From positions 1,860,001 to 1,924,000 of the forward strand of contig NZ_CP074404.1 of the NCBI RefSeq assembly GCF_018388465.1: 64,000 nt of DNA. The letters run 5' to 3'. Source of the DNA: Cellulomonas fengjieae. GTDB taxonomy: Bacteria > Actinomycetota > Actinomycetes > Actinomycetales > Cellulomonadaceae. Shown in pieces: positions 1-8,261 of this stretch. The translations under genes and the position numbers were made by a program. The number at the start of each line of letters is the position of its first letter. Position 1 is the stretch's first letter. The notes beneath the pieces are model-generated. The model was given only the letters and a program-made list of their open reading frames with translations, had not been told where the DNA came from and did no database searches.

Positions 1-232
1 TAACCTCACTCACTTCGGTTCAGTCGCCACTCCGCTGCGCAGAGCAGTCTCGCCGGGGCGCTCTCCTCAAGCGTGGCACTGCCCGAACCGTGGTGTAGCC
101 GGGATGCTGATGCACGCTGCGCACTGACGCCGTCGAGAGCACCGGGAGCCTGCCGATCTGTTTGCCTTCCACTAGCCGGGATTAGGGCCCGGGTTTGGTC
201 CGCTCAGATGCAGCTCAACATTTCGTGAGTAC

Positions 233-877
233 CTAGCCAGCAAGTTCTGGATCAAGGTCGCCGAGCAGGGCGGAGAACCGTGCTCGGAGTCGAACTGCTT
301 CCTCGGGACCGCCGGTCGCCAGGGCTGCTTCGAGGGCCATGCCTTGAAGTGACTCGGAGTAGGGCGCCACCTGCATGCCGTGGAGCGCGGTGTCCAGAGC
401 CTCGCGCTCACTGCCCGAGTCGCGCTGGAAGCGCGCCAGTATGGCGGCGGCTTCAGCGATCGCTCCGGTCATCCGCTGAATGTCGTAGTCCGCCCATGCG
501 TACTCGGCGCCACTGATGCCGCGGAAGGGTCGGTCACGAACGAGGTCCAGGGCATCGCTCAATCGATCGATCTCCGAGCCTCCGTCGCTCGGATGCTCGT
601 TCTCAAGCACCCGTCGGAACTTGTGCCAATCGGTGGTGGCCCCGTCGCCGAGACGGTAGCGGCCATCCTTGTCAGCGACCGGCAGGACCTGCGCTCCGAC
701 GTGGCGGCGGGTCCTGTAGATGAATGCGTTGCGGGTACCGGCGTTGATGCGGGTTCCATTCCATAGGACGTCGTCTAGGTCGGCGCCGGCGTCCAGCTCC
801 ACGACGACGCTGACGCCGAACAGCAGCCAGGCGACGGCACCACAGCCCGTCGCCGCGCCGCAACCAGTGAATTCCAA
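233..877 (-). pseudogene. 5'-truncated BTAD-type transcriptional regulator remnant
   Basis: The 214-codon frame looks like the C-terminal part of a SARP/AfsR-type regulator. From about residue 28 it reads as the end of an OmpR-like DNA-binding domain (conserved RNAFIYRTRRHVG), followed by a bacterial transcriptional activation domain of paired helices (residues about 75-214). Complete members of this class are several hundred residues longer and carry LysM/membrane segments or a full DNA-binding domain upstream. Here the N-terminus is a short unrelated Gly/Ala-rich stretch, so the gene appears truncated. The neighbouring DUF389 fragment is also broken, which supports decay of this patch. It could instead be a small, newly started regulator, but no good ribosome binding site is seen. 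Function is probably lost. Confidence 0.5.
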
Positions 878-919
878 GCACCTCGGTGCCCGCGACCGCT
901 ACCTCGCGACCATGCGGGC

Positions 920-1421
920 ATGGTGTGGAACCTCCTGCGGCTCGTGCTTCCCGACAGCCAGCGTCGGAGCAACGATGACCTGACGGCGGATCTCGACCTG
1001 TCGGCGGGGGAGGTGTCAGCCAAGGGCTCGGCCTTCTGGACGATGCTCTTCCTGAGTGCCGTCATCGCGACAGCAGGTGTGCTGGCCGACCACAGCCACC
1101 TTCATCGGCGCCATGATCATCGCCCCGCTGTCGACCCCGATCATGGGCCTGGCGCTCGGTCTGGCCAAGTGTCCGTATCGCGCGACGCTGTACTCCGCCG
1201 GGGTCGTGCTCCTCGGTGTCACTCTCGTCGTGGCGGTCGGTCCGGTGTTCTCGATCGTCGTGCCGACGTCGTTCGGCCTGCTGTCGAACGAGCAGATCGC
1301 GAGCCGCGTCGAGGGTGGAGCGAACGGCTCGTCGCCGACGTGTGCGTTCGCATTTCGCCGCAGGAGAGTCTGGCCGTGGCGCAGCTCGCTCCGCCTGCGT
1401 GTGAGTGAGCTACACGGTTGA
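920..1421 (+). pseudogene. DUF389 membrane protein remnant, frameshifted and truncated
   Basis: The reading frame from 920 carries the start of a DUF389 core (FWTMLFLSAVIATAGVLAD). At about 1091 the homology moves to another frame, which continues TATFIGAMIIAPLSTPIMG and two further hydrophobic segments. Intact relatives read ...GVLADSTATVIGAMI..., so about two bases appear lost after the GAC codon at 1088-1090. Homology stops again near 1312, after EQIASRV, where the family would continue with several more transmembrane helices. The frame then runs into unrelated Arg-rich sequence. DUF389 proteins are multi-pass membrane proteins of unclear function. This copy cannot make one and is best called a pseudogene. 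Confidence 0.7.
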
Positions 1422-1621
1422 GCGCCTAGAAGCAAAGTAATCGAGCGTTCGGCGACTCCGCCGGGTGCGTCCTTTTGGCGGCTTGAGCGTCTTCGTAGGT
1501 GTCAGCCGCACGCGCCACTGGTTACTGACGACTAGCAGGTGTATCGGAACAGCCACCGGGGTCCCATTTGTTCTGGGGCCCTGTCATGAGGACCGGGCCA
1601 CGACCTCCGACGGAGGACCTG

Positions 1622-2869
1622 ATGGTCAAGAACGAGCGTTCGACCGATCCCAATGCCTCCGCGGCTCCTGCCACGGTTACGCCCGTGTTGTCCGCGGACG
1701 AGGTCCCTGCCGACGCATCCCCGGTTATCGAGGTGAGCCAGGAAGTTCCCGGTCCCGATGCCGTCCCTTCGACCGATCCCAATGCCCCCGCGGCTCCTGC
1801 CACGGTCACGCCCGTGTTGCCCGCGGGCAAGGCCTTTGCCGACCAATCCCCGGTTATCGCGGCGAACCAGGAAGTTCCCGGTCCCGATGCCGTCCGGGGC
1901 GACGACCAGCGCGCTGCCGTGCCGGGCAATGGAGCGGGAGGGGGGGCGCCAATCGTCCCCCGCTACACGTGGCAGGCCGCCGCGGAGGCGCGACGTAGCG
2001 AGCTCGCGCGGGAGGTGCGCCTGCAGCGCGCTGCAGGCGGTCTCGACCAGTACAGAGCAAAGTTGTTCCTCGACGACCTGGACGTGGTCTCTCTCATGAT
2101 CGACGTGGGGCGGCGCGGTAGCGGTACTCGGTTGAGCGAGTGGTTGCGCGGTTCGCGTATCGAGATGGTGTGGCGCCTGTTGCACGGCGTTGAACGCGAC
2201 CTGGCAGGCTTCCGTTCCAGCCAAGTCCTGCAGGGGGCCCTCCCTGGCATCGTCAGCAGCGCGCAGCGCTACTTGCCCAAGAACACACGCACCGTCGACG
2301 CCGCCGTGAGATGGATGAAGGACGTACCGGGGGAAGCGAAGTTGCGAAGCGGGGTACGTACCTTGCTCGAGGAGTCCCATTCTGCGTCGGATGACTACTA
2401 CACCGCGGTTCGGAATCTCCGGAACAGGATGCTCGCGCTGTCGCTCACGGCTGTTCTCGGTGCGGTGCTCTTGGTGGTGGTGCAGTGGCGGGTTGCTGCC
2501 CTGCCAGTCATCCCGCCGCCCGACGGGTTCAAGGGCGACCCGTGGCATTTGCTCGTGTTCGTCATGCTCTCTGGTGCGCTCGGCGCGTTCGTCACCGGCC
2601 TGGTTCCCATGCTGAAGGCTGCAGGAGGGAAGTTGCCGTACAAGCTGCCGTTCCAGCAAGGGTTGCTCAAGATCGCCGTCGGTCCGCTCGCGGCGGTCGT
2701 CGGACTGGTGTTCGTCGTCGGCGGTCTGACCGGGACGCAGCCCAACGGGCTTCCGCAATTGTTCGCGATCGCCGTCGTGTTCGGCGCAGCCCAGCAGGTT
2801 CTCACCGGCTTCGCGGACCGCAGCGCCGCGGAGATCCTTGCCAAGAAGGAGAACCCGGCGACGTCGTAG
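1622..2869 (+). CDS. membrane protein of unknown function with duplicated N-terminal segment
   Basis: 415 residues. The ATG at 1622 is preferred over the upstream in-frame ATG at 1568 because GGAGG at 1612-1616 lies 5 nt before it. The N-terminal third is a Pro/Ala/Asp-rich, probably disordered tail with two near-identical 43-residue units (residues 7-49 and 50-92, starting STDPNA and ending VPGPDAV). A soluble, charged helical middle follows. The C-terminal part has four hydrophobic segments, roughly residues 267-286, 305-326, 348-368 and 378-395. No signal peptide is visible, so the tail and middle are probably cytoplasmic. I recognise no family. It lies alone between two decayed genes and a convergent catabolic operon, and A/T-containing third positions seem more frequent than in the housekeeping genes, which may indicate acquired DNA. 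Confidence 0.75.
   Translation: MVKNERSTDPNASAAPATVTPVLSADEVPADASPVIEVSQEVPGPDAVPSTDPNAPAAPATVTPVLPAGKAFADQSPVIAANQEVPGPDAVRGDDQRAAVPGNGAGGGAPIVPRYTWQAAAEARRSELAREVRLQRAAGGLDQYRAKLFLDDLDVVSLMIDVGRRGSGTRLSEWLRGSRIEMVWRLLHGVERDLAGFRSSQVLQGALPGIVSSAQRYLPKNTRTVDAAVRWMKDVPGEAKLRSGVRTLLEESHSASDDYYTAVRNLRNRMLALSLTAVLGAVLLVVVQWRVAALPVIPPPDGFKGDPWHLLVFVMLSGALGAFVTGLVPMLKAAGGKLPYKLPFQQGLLKIAVGPLAAVVGLVFVVGGLTGTQPNGLPQLFAIAVVFGAAQQVLTGFADRSAAEILAKKENPATS
1640..1897 (+). repeat. in-frame tandem duplication, 2 x 129 bp
   Basis: Two adjacent 129-bp units (1640-1768 and 1769-1897) encode 43 residues each in the same frame of the membrane protein. Long stretches are identical at the nucleotide level, for example the segments encoding APATVTPVL and EVPGPDAV. 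The middle has diverged (SADEVPAD versus PAGKAFAD). The unit length is a multiple of three, so the duplication preserves the frame. Confidence 0.9.
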
Positions 2870-3301
2870 AAGGGGTGGTGTCCGCCTCGCTGCGTGGTTG
2901 CAGCTGTCGGCGCCGGTCGCGGCGTGCGTGGTGGCACCCGGGTTACCGGGACCTTGGCAGCAGGCCAGCACGAGCGCCGTCGCGACGACGACGACGAGCG
3001 CACGGTCCCGACGTGACGTGGGGTCACGCTGGCAGACGTTGTAGCCGACCGCGATGCCCTTCATCCGTGTGGCCGTGCCGTTGCGCGACATTCGGGTGAT
3101 ACGTCAGAAGACCAGCGATGTGACCTGGGCCGACGTCCTCCCTTCGGCCTCGCCCTGTGCCGGAGCTCGCAGGACGAACCCCATGGGCCTGTCCCGGCGC
3201 ACCTTCCGCTCAGTCGTCGTCGGGTTCGCGCACATAGGTGAACTACCTGGGCACGCGATTGAACCAGGTTCTGCGTCGGCTGGGCCCCGGCCATGCGAGC
3301 G
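2870..3301. other. 432-bp convergent intergenic gap, no supported gene
   Basis: This separates the plus-strand membrane protein gene from the end of the minus-strand hpa operon. I see no conserved gene, tRNA or strong terminator, only a 5-bp stem around 2937-2950. A minus-strand frame beginning near 3064 has a lipoprotein-signal-like stretch ending in VLAC, but it runs antisense into the neighbouring gene and may be a remnant. Confidence 0.5.
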
Positions 3302-4099
3302 TCAGGAGCTTGTGCCCTCCGCGGCTGCGGACCCGAACTGCTCAGCGAGCGCCTCGGACCCGCGCGCGAGGAGAGTCACGTCGGCCCCGACGAGCACGAA
3401 GGTGGCGCCGGCACCGACGTAGCCGCGGGCCAGGGCAGGGTCGAACGCGTTGACACCGACGGGCTTGCCGGCCGCGCGCACGGCCTCGAACGTGCGGTGC
3501 ACGGCGGCGACGACGTCCGGATGGTCCTGCCGGCCGAGCAGCCTCATCGAGGCGGCGAGGTCGGACGGCCCGACGAAGACGCCGTCGACGCCGTCGATCG
3601 CCGCGATGTCGGCCGCGGCCTCGACGCCCTCGGCGGTCTCGATCTGCACCACCAGAGACACGTGCCGGTCAGCATCCTGGAGGTACCCCTCGACGCGGTT
3701 CCACCGGGCCGAGCGGGCCAGCGCGGACCCGACGCCCCGGCGCCCACGCGGTGGGTAGCGGACGGCCTCGACGACCGCCTGCGCCTGCTGTGCCGACGAC
3801 ACCATGGGCACGAGGAGGTTCTGCGCCCCGAGGTCCAGGACCTGCTTGATCGTGACGACGTCACCGGTCGGTACCCGCACGACCGGGGTGACGGGGTACG
3901 CGGCGATCGCCTGCAGCTGGGCCAGCACCGACTCCAGGCCGTTGGGGGAGTGCTCCATGTCGACCAGCAGCCAGTCGAGCCCGGAGCCCGCGCAGATCTC
4001 CGCGACGAGCGGGCTGCCGGTGCACACCCACATGCCGGTCAGCGGGCGGTCCGCTCGCGCGAGGGCGTCGCGGAACGTCGGTGTCAGCGGAAGCGGCAT
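3302..4099 (-). CDS. hpaI: 4-hydroxy-2-oxoheptane-1,7-dioate aldolase (HpcH/HpaI)
   Basis: 265 residues, a class II pyruvate aldolase of the HpcH/HpaI TIM-barrel family. It splits 4-hydroxy-2-oxoheptanedioate into pyruvate and succinate semialdehyde, the last step of homoprotocatechuate meta-cleavage. All four key residues of the E. coli enzyme are present with a constant +5 offset: H50 (catalytic H45), R75 (R70), E154 (E149) and D180 (D175), the last two being metal ligands. The ATG at 4099 overlaps the 3' end of hpaH by 16 bp, which implies translational coupling. It is the last gene of the minus-strand operon. The close 2-keto-3-deoxy-sugar-acid aldolases share this fold, but the gene context makes the hpa role most likely. 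Confidence 0.9.
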   Translation of the reverse strand: MPLPLTPTFRDALARADRPLTGMWVCTGSPLVAEICAGSGLDWLLVDMEHSPNGLESVLAQLQAIAAYPVTPVVRVPTGDVVTIKQVLDLGAQNLLVPMVSSAQQAQAVVEAVRYPPRGRRGVGSALARSARWNRVEGYLQDADRHVSLVVQIETAEGVEAAADIAAIDGVDGVFVGPSDLAASMRLLGRQDHPDVVAAVHRTFEAVRAAGKPVGVNAFDPALARGYVGAGATFVLVGADVTLLARGSEALAEQFGSAAAEGTSS

Positions 4100-4881
4100 G
4101 TGATCGTCCCCAGGTCGTGATAGTCGGCGAGCACGGTGTCGCCCGGGTGCACCCAGATCGGGCGGGTGAACGAGCCGGCGAGCACCAGCTCGCCCGCCTC
4201 GAGCCGGTCGCCGTGCTGGGCCAGCTTGTTCGCCAGCCACACGACGCCCATGGCGGGGTGGCCCAGCACTGCCCCGGCCACGCCGGACTCCTCGATCGTC
4301 TCGTTGCGGTGCAGCAGTGCGGGGACCCAGCGCAGGTCGACGTCGTCGGGCCGGACGGGGGTGCCGCCGAGGACCATCGCCCCCATCGCGGCGTTGTCGC
4401 TGATGGTGTCGACGATCGTGCGGCCCTGGAGCGCGATGCGTGAGGACAGGATCTCCAGCGCGGGCACCACGTGCTCGGTGGCGGCCAGCACGTCGATGAT
4501 CGTCGCGTCCGGTCCCTCGACCGGCTCGGCCAGCCGGAACGCGAGCTCGACCTCGATGCGCACGCTCGAGAACCGGTCGTGCTCGATCACCGACCCGTCC
4601 TCGTAGACCATGTCCGCGAAGATCGACCCGTAGTCCGGCTCGTCGATGCCCGTGGCCGCCTGCATGGCCTTGGAGGTCAGGCCGATCTTGCGGCCGACGG
4701 GCCGCCTGCCCGCGGCGATGGCGCGCCTGCGCCACTCGCTCTGCACGGCGTAGGCGTCCTCGACGGTCATGCCGGGGTGGCGCGCCGTGAGCAGCGGCAC
4801 CATGGTGCGGTCACGTTCGGCCGCGGCCAGCTCGTCGGCGACGGCCGCGACGGCGTCTGGCGACAGCACACGGTCGCTCAC
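4084..4881 (-). CDS. hpaH: 2-oxo-hept-4-ene-1,7-dioate hydratase
   Basis: 265 residues of the FAH-fold hydratase/decarboxylase family (HpaH/HpcG, MhpD-like). It adds water to 2-oxohept-4-ene-1,7-dioate to give the substrate of the downstream aldolase. The family metal site is visible as RIEVELAF (E110, E112) with a further acidic residue in ATEHVVPALEI (E143). A conserved lysine lies in the segment GRKIGLTSKAMQ (residues 63-74). The GTG start at 4881 overlaps the TGA of hpaD (GTGA, 4878-4881). Length matches the roughly 267 residues typical of the family. MhpD-type 2-hydroxypentadienoate hydratases are similar in sequence, but the flanking hpaD and hpaI fix the probable substrate. Confidence 0.88.
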   Translation of the reverse strand: MSDRVLSPDAVAAVADELAAAERDRTMVPLLTARHPGMTVEDAYAVQSEWRRRAIAAGRRPVGRKIGLTSKAMQAATGIDEPDYGSIFADMVYEDGSVIEHDRFSSVRIEVELAFRLAEPVEGPDATIIDVLAATEHVVPALEILSSRIALQGRTIVDTISDNAAMGAMVLGGTPVRPDDVDLRWVPALLHRNETIEESGVAGAVLGHPAMGVVWLANKLAQHGDRLEAGELVLAGSFTRPIWVHPGDTVLADYHDLGTITCRFR

Positions 4882-6041
4882 AGCTGGTGCCCCAGCTTGT
4901 ACTCGCCCTGCTTCCAGCTCGGCAGCTCCTCGGGCCCGTCGCCCTTGCGCGTGTAGGAGAACCCGTCGGCGCCGATGGTGACCTCCATCTCGCTGCTGTC
5001 CGTGCGTGCGACGACCGGCTGCGGGACGCCATCGAGGTCGAGGACGAGCGACGCCTCGGTGTACCAGGAGGGGACCACCGGGTTGCCCCACCAGTCGCGG
5101 CGCTGGTTGTCGTGCACGTCCCAGGTGACCACCGGGTTGTCCGGGTCCCCGGTGTAGTAGTCCTGCGTGTAGATCTCGATGCGGTGCCCGTCGGGGTCGC
5201 GCAGGTACAGGTAGAACGCGTTCGACACCCCGTGCCGGCCGGGGCCGCGCTCGATCCGGTCCGACATCCGCAGCGCGCCGAGCTTGTCGCAGATGGCCAG
5301 GATGTTGTGCTTCTCGTGGGTCGCGAACGCGACGTGGTGCAGGCGCGGTCCGTTCCCGCCCGTCATCGCGGTGTCGTGGACGGTGGGCTTGCGGCGCATC
5401 CACGCGGCGTAGGTGGTGCCCGCCTCGTCCTGGATGTCCTCGGTCACGCGGAACCCGAGGTCCTCCAGGTGCCTCACCGCGCGCGGCACGTCGGGCGTGA
5501 CCTGGTTGAAGTGGTCCAGGCGCACGAGCACGCCCGGGGTGTACAGGTCGTAGCGCCAGGCGAGCCGCTCGACGTGCTGGACGTCGTGGAAGAACTCGTA
5601 CGGGAAACCGTGCGGGTCCTGCACGCGCACGGAGTCGCCGACCCCTGTGGTGAAGCCGTCGGCCCGGCGCTCGACCCGGCATCCCAGCTCGCGGTAGAAC
5701 GCGACCGCCTTGTCGAGGTCCTCGGGCGCGCGAACCCGGTAGGACAGCGCGGCGACCGCGGCCACCGGCCCCGCACGCAGCACGAGGTTGTGGTGGATGA
5801 ACTCCTCGAAGCTGCGCAGGTAGACGCCTGTCTCGTCCTCCTCGGTCACCACGAGGCCGAGCACGTCGACGTAGAAGCTCCGGGCCGCCGGGAGGTCGGT
5901 GACGACGAGCTCCATGGAGGCGGCGCGCAGGATGTCGGGCGGCGGGCAGGCCGGCGTCGGGATGGCGTCCGCCGCCCGGATCGTGTCGTCGGCGGTGACG
6001 ACGGGCTCGGGCCCGTGCGGGGTGAGGGGCGTCGCGCTCAC
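4878..6041 (-). CDS. hpaD: homoprotocatechuate (3,4-dihydroxyphenylacetate) 2,3-dioxygenase, type I extradiol
   Basis: 387 residues made of vicinal-oxygen-chelate modules. It opens the ring of 3,4-dihydroxyphenylacetate next to the hydroxyls, forming 5-carboxymethyl-2-hydroxymuconate semialdehyde. The metal ligands H177, H236 and E289 are spaced exactly as H155, H214 and E267 in the Brevibacterium/Arthrobacter enzymes (HPCD/MndD). H222 matches the acid-base H200 of those enzymes. The protein is therefore a type I enzyme like other actinobacterial homologues and not the LigB-type HpcB of enteric bacteria. Whether it uses Fe or Mn cannot be told from sequence. The GTG start at 6041 lies one base after the hpaE stop. 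The N-terminus has about 20 extra residues relative to the family, so a start slightly downstream is possible. Confidence 0.93.
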   Translation of the reverse strand: MSATPLTPHGPEPVVTADDTIRAADAIPTPACPPPDILRAASMELVVTDLPAARSFYVDVLGLVVTEEDETGVYLRSFEEFIHHNLVLRAGPVAAVAALSYRVRAPEDLDKAVAFYRELGCRVERRADGFTTGVGDSVRVQDPHGFPYEFFHDVQHVERLAWRYDLYTPGVLVRLDHFNQVTPDVPRAVRHLEDLGFRVTEDIQDEAGTTYAAWMRRKPTVHDTAMTGGNGPRLHHVAFATHEKHNILAICDKLGALRMSDRIERGPGRHGVSNAFYLYLRDPDGHRIEIYTQDYYTGDPDNPVVTWDVHDNQRRDWWGNPVVPSWYTEASLVLDLDGVPQPVVARTDSSEMEVTIGADGFSYTRKGDGPEELPSWKQGEYKLGHQL

Positions 6042-6042
6042 G

Positions 6043-7542
6043 TCAGAGTCCTTTGCCGAAGGTCGGGTTGTGCGCGCCGCCGAGCGTGACGTGCACCGCC
6101 TGCTGGTGCGTGTAGAAGTCGATCGAGCGGTACCCGCCCTCGTGCCCGAGCCCGGAGGCCTTGACGCCCCCGAACGGGGTGCGCAGGTCCCGGACGTTGT
6201 TGCTGTTGAGCCAGACCATGCCCGTCTCGAGCGCCTGGGCGAAGGTGTGCGCCCGCCGCAGGTCGTTCGTCCATACGTAGGCCGCGAGCCCGTAGCGCAC
6301 GCCGTTGGCGAGCGCGAGCGCCTCCTCGTCGGAGTCGAACGGCGTGATGACGACCACCGGGCCGAAGATCTCCTCCTGGAACACGCGGGCGTCCGGGGCG
6401 ACGTCGGCGAAGACGGTGGGAGCCACGTAGTTGCCGGCGGGGAAGCCCTCCGGGCGCCCGCCTCCCGCGACGAGGCGCCCCTCGGTCCGGCCGAGCTCGA
6501 TGTACTCCATGACCTTGGCGTAGTGCTCCGGGTGCACGAGGGCGCCGACCTCGGTCGCCGGGTCGTGCGGGGGACCGACGACGACACGGGTGGCCTGGGC
6601 GGCATAGCGCTCGACGAACTCGTCGTAGATCTCGCGCTGCACGAGGATCCGGCTGCCCGCCGTGCACCGTTCGCCGTTGAGCGAGAACACCCCGAAGATC
6701 GTGGCGTCGATCGCCGCCTCGAGGTCCGCGTCGGCGAACACGACGGCGGGGGACTTGCCGCCGAGCTCCATCGACAGGCCCTTCAGGTGCGGGGCCGCGT
6801 TGGCGAAGATGAGCTGCCCGGTCCGGCTCTCACCGGTGAACGAGATCAGCGGGACGTCCGGGTGCCGCACGAGCGCGTCGCCCGCCTCCTCACCGATCCC
6901 GTGCACGAGGTTGAAGACGCCCTCGGGCAGCCCGGCCTCCTCGAAGATCCCCGCCCACAGGGACGCCGAGAGCGGTGTGAACTCCGCCGGCTTGAGCACG
7001 ACCGTGTTGCCGGTGGCCAGCGCGGGTCCGAGCTTCCAGGACTCGAGCATGAAGGGGGTGTTCCACGGCGTGATGAGCCCCGCCACGCCGATCGGCTTGC
7101 GGTTGACGTAGTTGATCTGCCGGCCCGGCACCTTGAAGGCGTCGTCGGTCTGGGCGACGACGAGGTCGGCGAAGAACCGGAAGTTCTCGGCCGCTCGGCG
7201 CGCCTGCCCGAGTGCCTGGGTGATCGGCAGCCCGGAGTCGAAGCTCTCGAGCTCGGCGAGGCGGGCGTCGCGCGACTCGACGAGGTCGGCGACACGGTGC
7301 AGGATCCGCGAGCGTTCACGCGGCAGCATCCGGGGCCAGGGACCGTCGTCGAACGCCCGCCGCGCCGCGATGACGGCCCGATCGATGTCCGCCGCTTTGC
7401 CCGCGGCAGCGCGCAGGTACGTCTCGTTGGAGACGGGACCCAGGACCTCGAACGTCGACCCGTCCATCGAGTCGACGTGCGCGCCGCCGATGTAGTGCTG
7501 GATGCGCTCGGGCAGGTCCGCCGGGACATGGTGCGGGGTCAT
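6043..7542 (-). CDS. hpaE: 5-carboxymethyl-2-hydroxymuconate semialdehyde dehydrogenase
   Basis: 499 residues, a full-length NAD(P)-dependent aldehyde dehydrogenase. It oxidises the ring-cleavage semialdehyde to 5-carboxymethyl-2-hydroxymuconate. Catalytic residues are N161 (PWN), E259 (MELGGKSP) and C293 (GERCTAGSR), with the nucleotide-binding segment around residues 182-240. The ATG at 7542 overlaps the stop of the GntR gene (ATGA, 7539-7542). ALDHs are a broad family, and the substrate assignment rests mainly on its position directly before hpaD. It might also accept 4-hydroxyphenylacetaldehyde, which would link to the ThDP enzyme upstream. Confidence 0.88.
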   Translation of the reverse strand: MTPHHVPADLPERIQHYIGGAHVDSMDGSTFEVLGPVSNETYLRAAAGKAADIDRAVIAARRAFDDGPWPRMLPRERSRILHRVADLVESRDARLAELESFDSGLPITQALGQARRAAENFRFFADLVVAQTDDAFKVPGRQINYVNRKPIGVAGLITPWNTPFMLESWKLGPALATGNTVVLKPAEFTPLSASLWAGIFEEAGLPEGVFNLVHGIGEEAGDALVRHPDVPLISFTGESRTGQLIFANAAPHLKGLSMELGGKSPAVVFADADLEAAIDATIFGVFSLNGERCTAGSRILVQREIYDEFVERYAAQATRVVVGPPHDPATEVGALVHPEHYAKVMEYIELGRTEGRLVAGGGRPEGFPAGNYVAPTVFADVAPDARVFQEEIFGPVVVITPFDSDEEALALANGVRYGLAAYVWTNDLRRAHTFAQALETGMVWLNSNNVRDLRTPFGGVKASGLGHEGGYRSIDFYTHQQAVHVTLGGAHNPTFGKGL

Positions 7543-8261
7543 CGGATCACCTCTCGGTCCCTGGTCACGTCGGCGTCGACCGGCGCCTCGGGGTGCTCGT
7601 GGCTGAGGTAGGCGGTGAGCGTGGCCGAACGGTGCGACCGGGCCGCACGCTCGATGTCCGCCAGGGGTGCGCCGGCCTCGACGAGGTCGACGATGGACTC
7701 GTGCTCCCGCACGGACTCCCGCGCGCGACCGGGCACGAAGCTGAACGTCGAGTCGCGCAGGTGCCCCAGCCGCACCCACTCCGCCTCGACGAGCGCGAGC
7801 AGGTGCGGGTTCGGGCAGGAGGTGAAGAGCGCCGAGTGGAACTGCTGGTTCAGCGAGGTGAAGAGCCGGGGGTCGAAGTCGTCGAGCAACTCGACGAGAC
7901 GGCGGTTGAGCAGGCGGGCTCGTCGGACGTCGTCCACGCTCAGGTGCCGCGCCGCGAGCGCCGTGGCCGCCCCCTCGAGGATGGCCAGCGTCTCCATGCT
8001 GTGGCGGTACTGCGAGTCGTCGATCATCGCCACGCGGGCGCCGACGTTCCGCTCGAAGGTCACCAGGCTCTCAGCCTCCAGCCGGCGGATCGCCTCCCGC
8101 ACCGGCACGACGCTCATCCCGAGCTCGTCCGCGATGGACCCGAGGACCAGCCGGTACCCCGGCGCGAGCTCCTCACGGGCGATCCGCTCCTTGATCCAGT
8201 GGTAGGCACGCTGCGACTTGCTCCCGGCGGGAGCGTCCTGGCTCACCGGCTCGCGCGCCAT
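7539..8261 (-). CDS. GntR-family (FadR/FCD subfamily) transcriptional regulator of the aromatic-acid operon
   Basis: 240 residues. An N-terminal winged helix-turn-helix (residues about 15-78, with the GntR signature around VPVREAIRRLE) is followed by an all-helical FCD ligand-binding domain (about 85-220). That domain carries the His residues usual for a metal/acid effector site (NQQFHSALF, EHESIVDLV, RSHRSATL). The ATG at 8261 has GAGG 8 nt upstream; an alternative ATG lies at 8282. The gene sits inside the operon it probably controls, so feedback regulation is likely. The best candidate operator is the AT-rich palindrome at 11456-11471 between the two divergent transcripts. The effector is probably an aromatic acid or ring-cleavage intermediate (inference). 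Confidence 0.88.
   Translation of the reverse strand: MAREPVSQDAPAGSKSQRAYHWIKERIAREELAPGYRLVLGSIADELGMSVVPVREAIRRLEAESLVTFERNVGARVAMIDDSQYRHSMETLAILEGAATALAARHLSVDDVRRARLLNRRLVELLDDFDPRLFTSLNQQFHSALFTSCPNPHLLALVEAEWVRLGHLRDSTFSFVPGRARESVREHESIVDLVEAGAPLADIERAARSHRSATLTAYLSHEHPEAPVDADVTRDREVIR

Noticed and set aside
1..232. Possible gene or RNA at the left edge
   Set aside because: Short frames only, no ribosome binding site, no tRNA-like cloverleaf and no recognisable homology.
2870..3064. Minus-strand frame starting near 3064 with a lipoprotein-like hydrophobic stretch ending VLAC
   Set aside because: After about 65 residues it runs antisense through the well-supported membrane protein gene and shows no conserved domain or ribosome binding site. 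It may be a remnant but cannot be supported as a gene.
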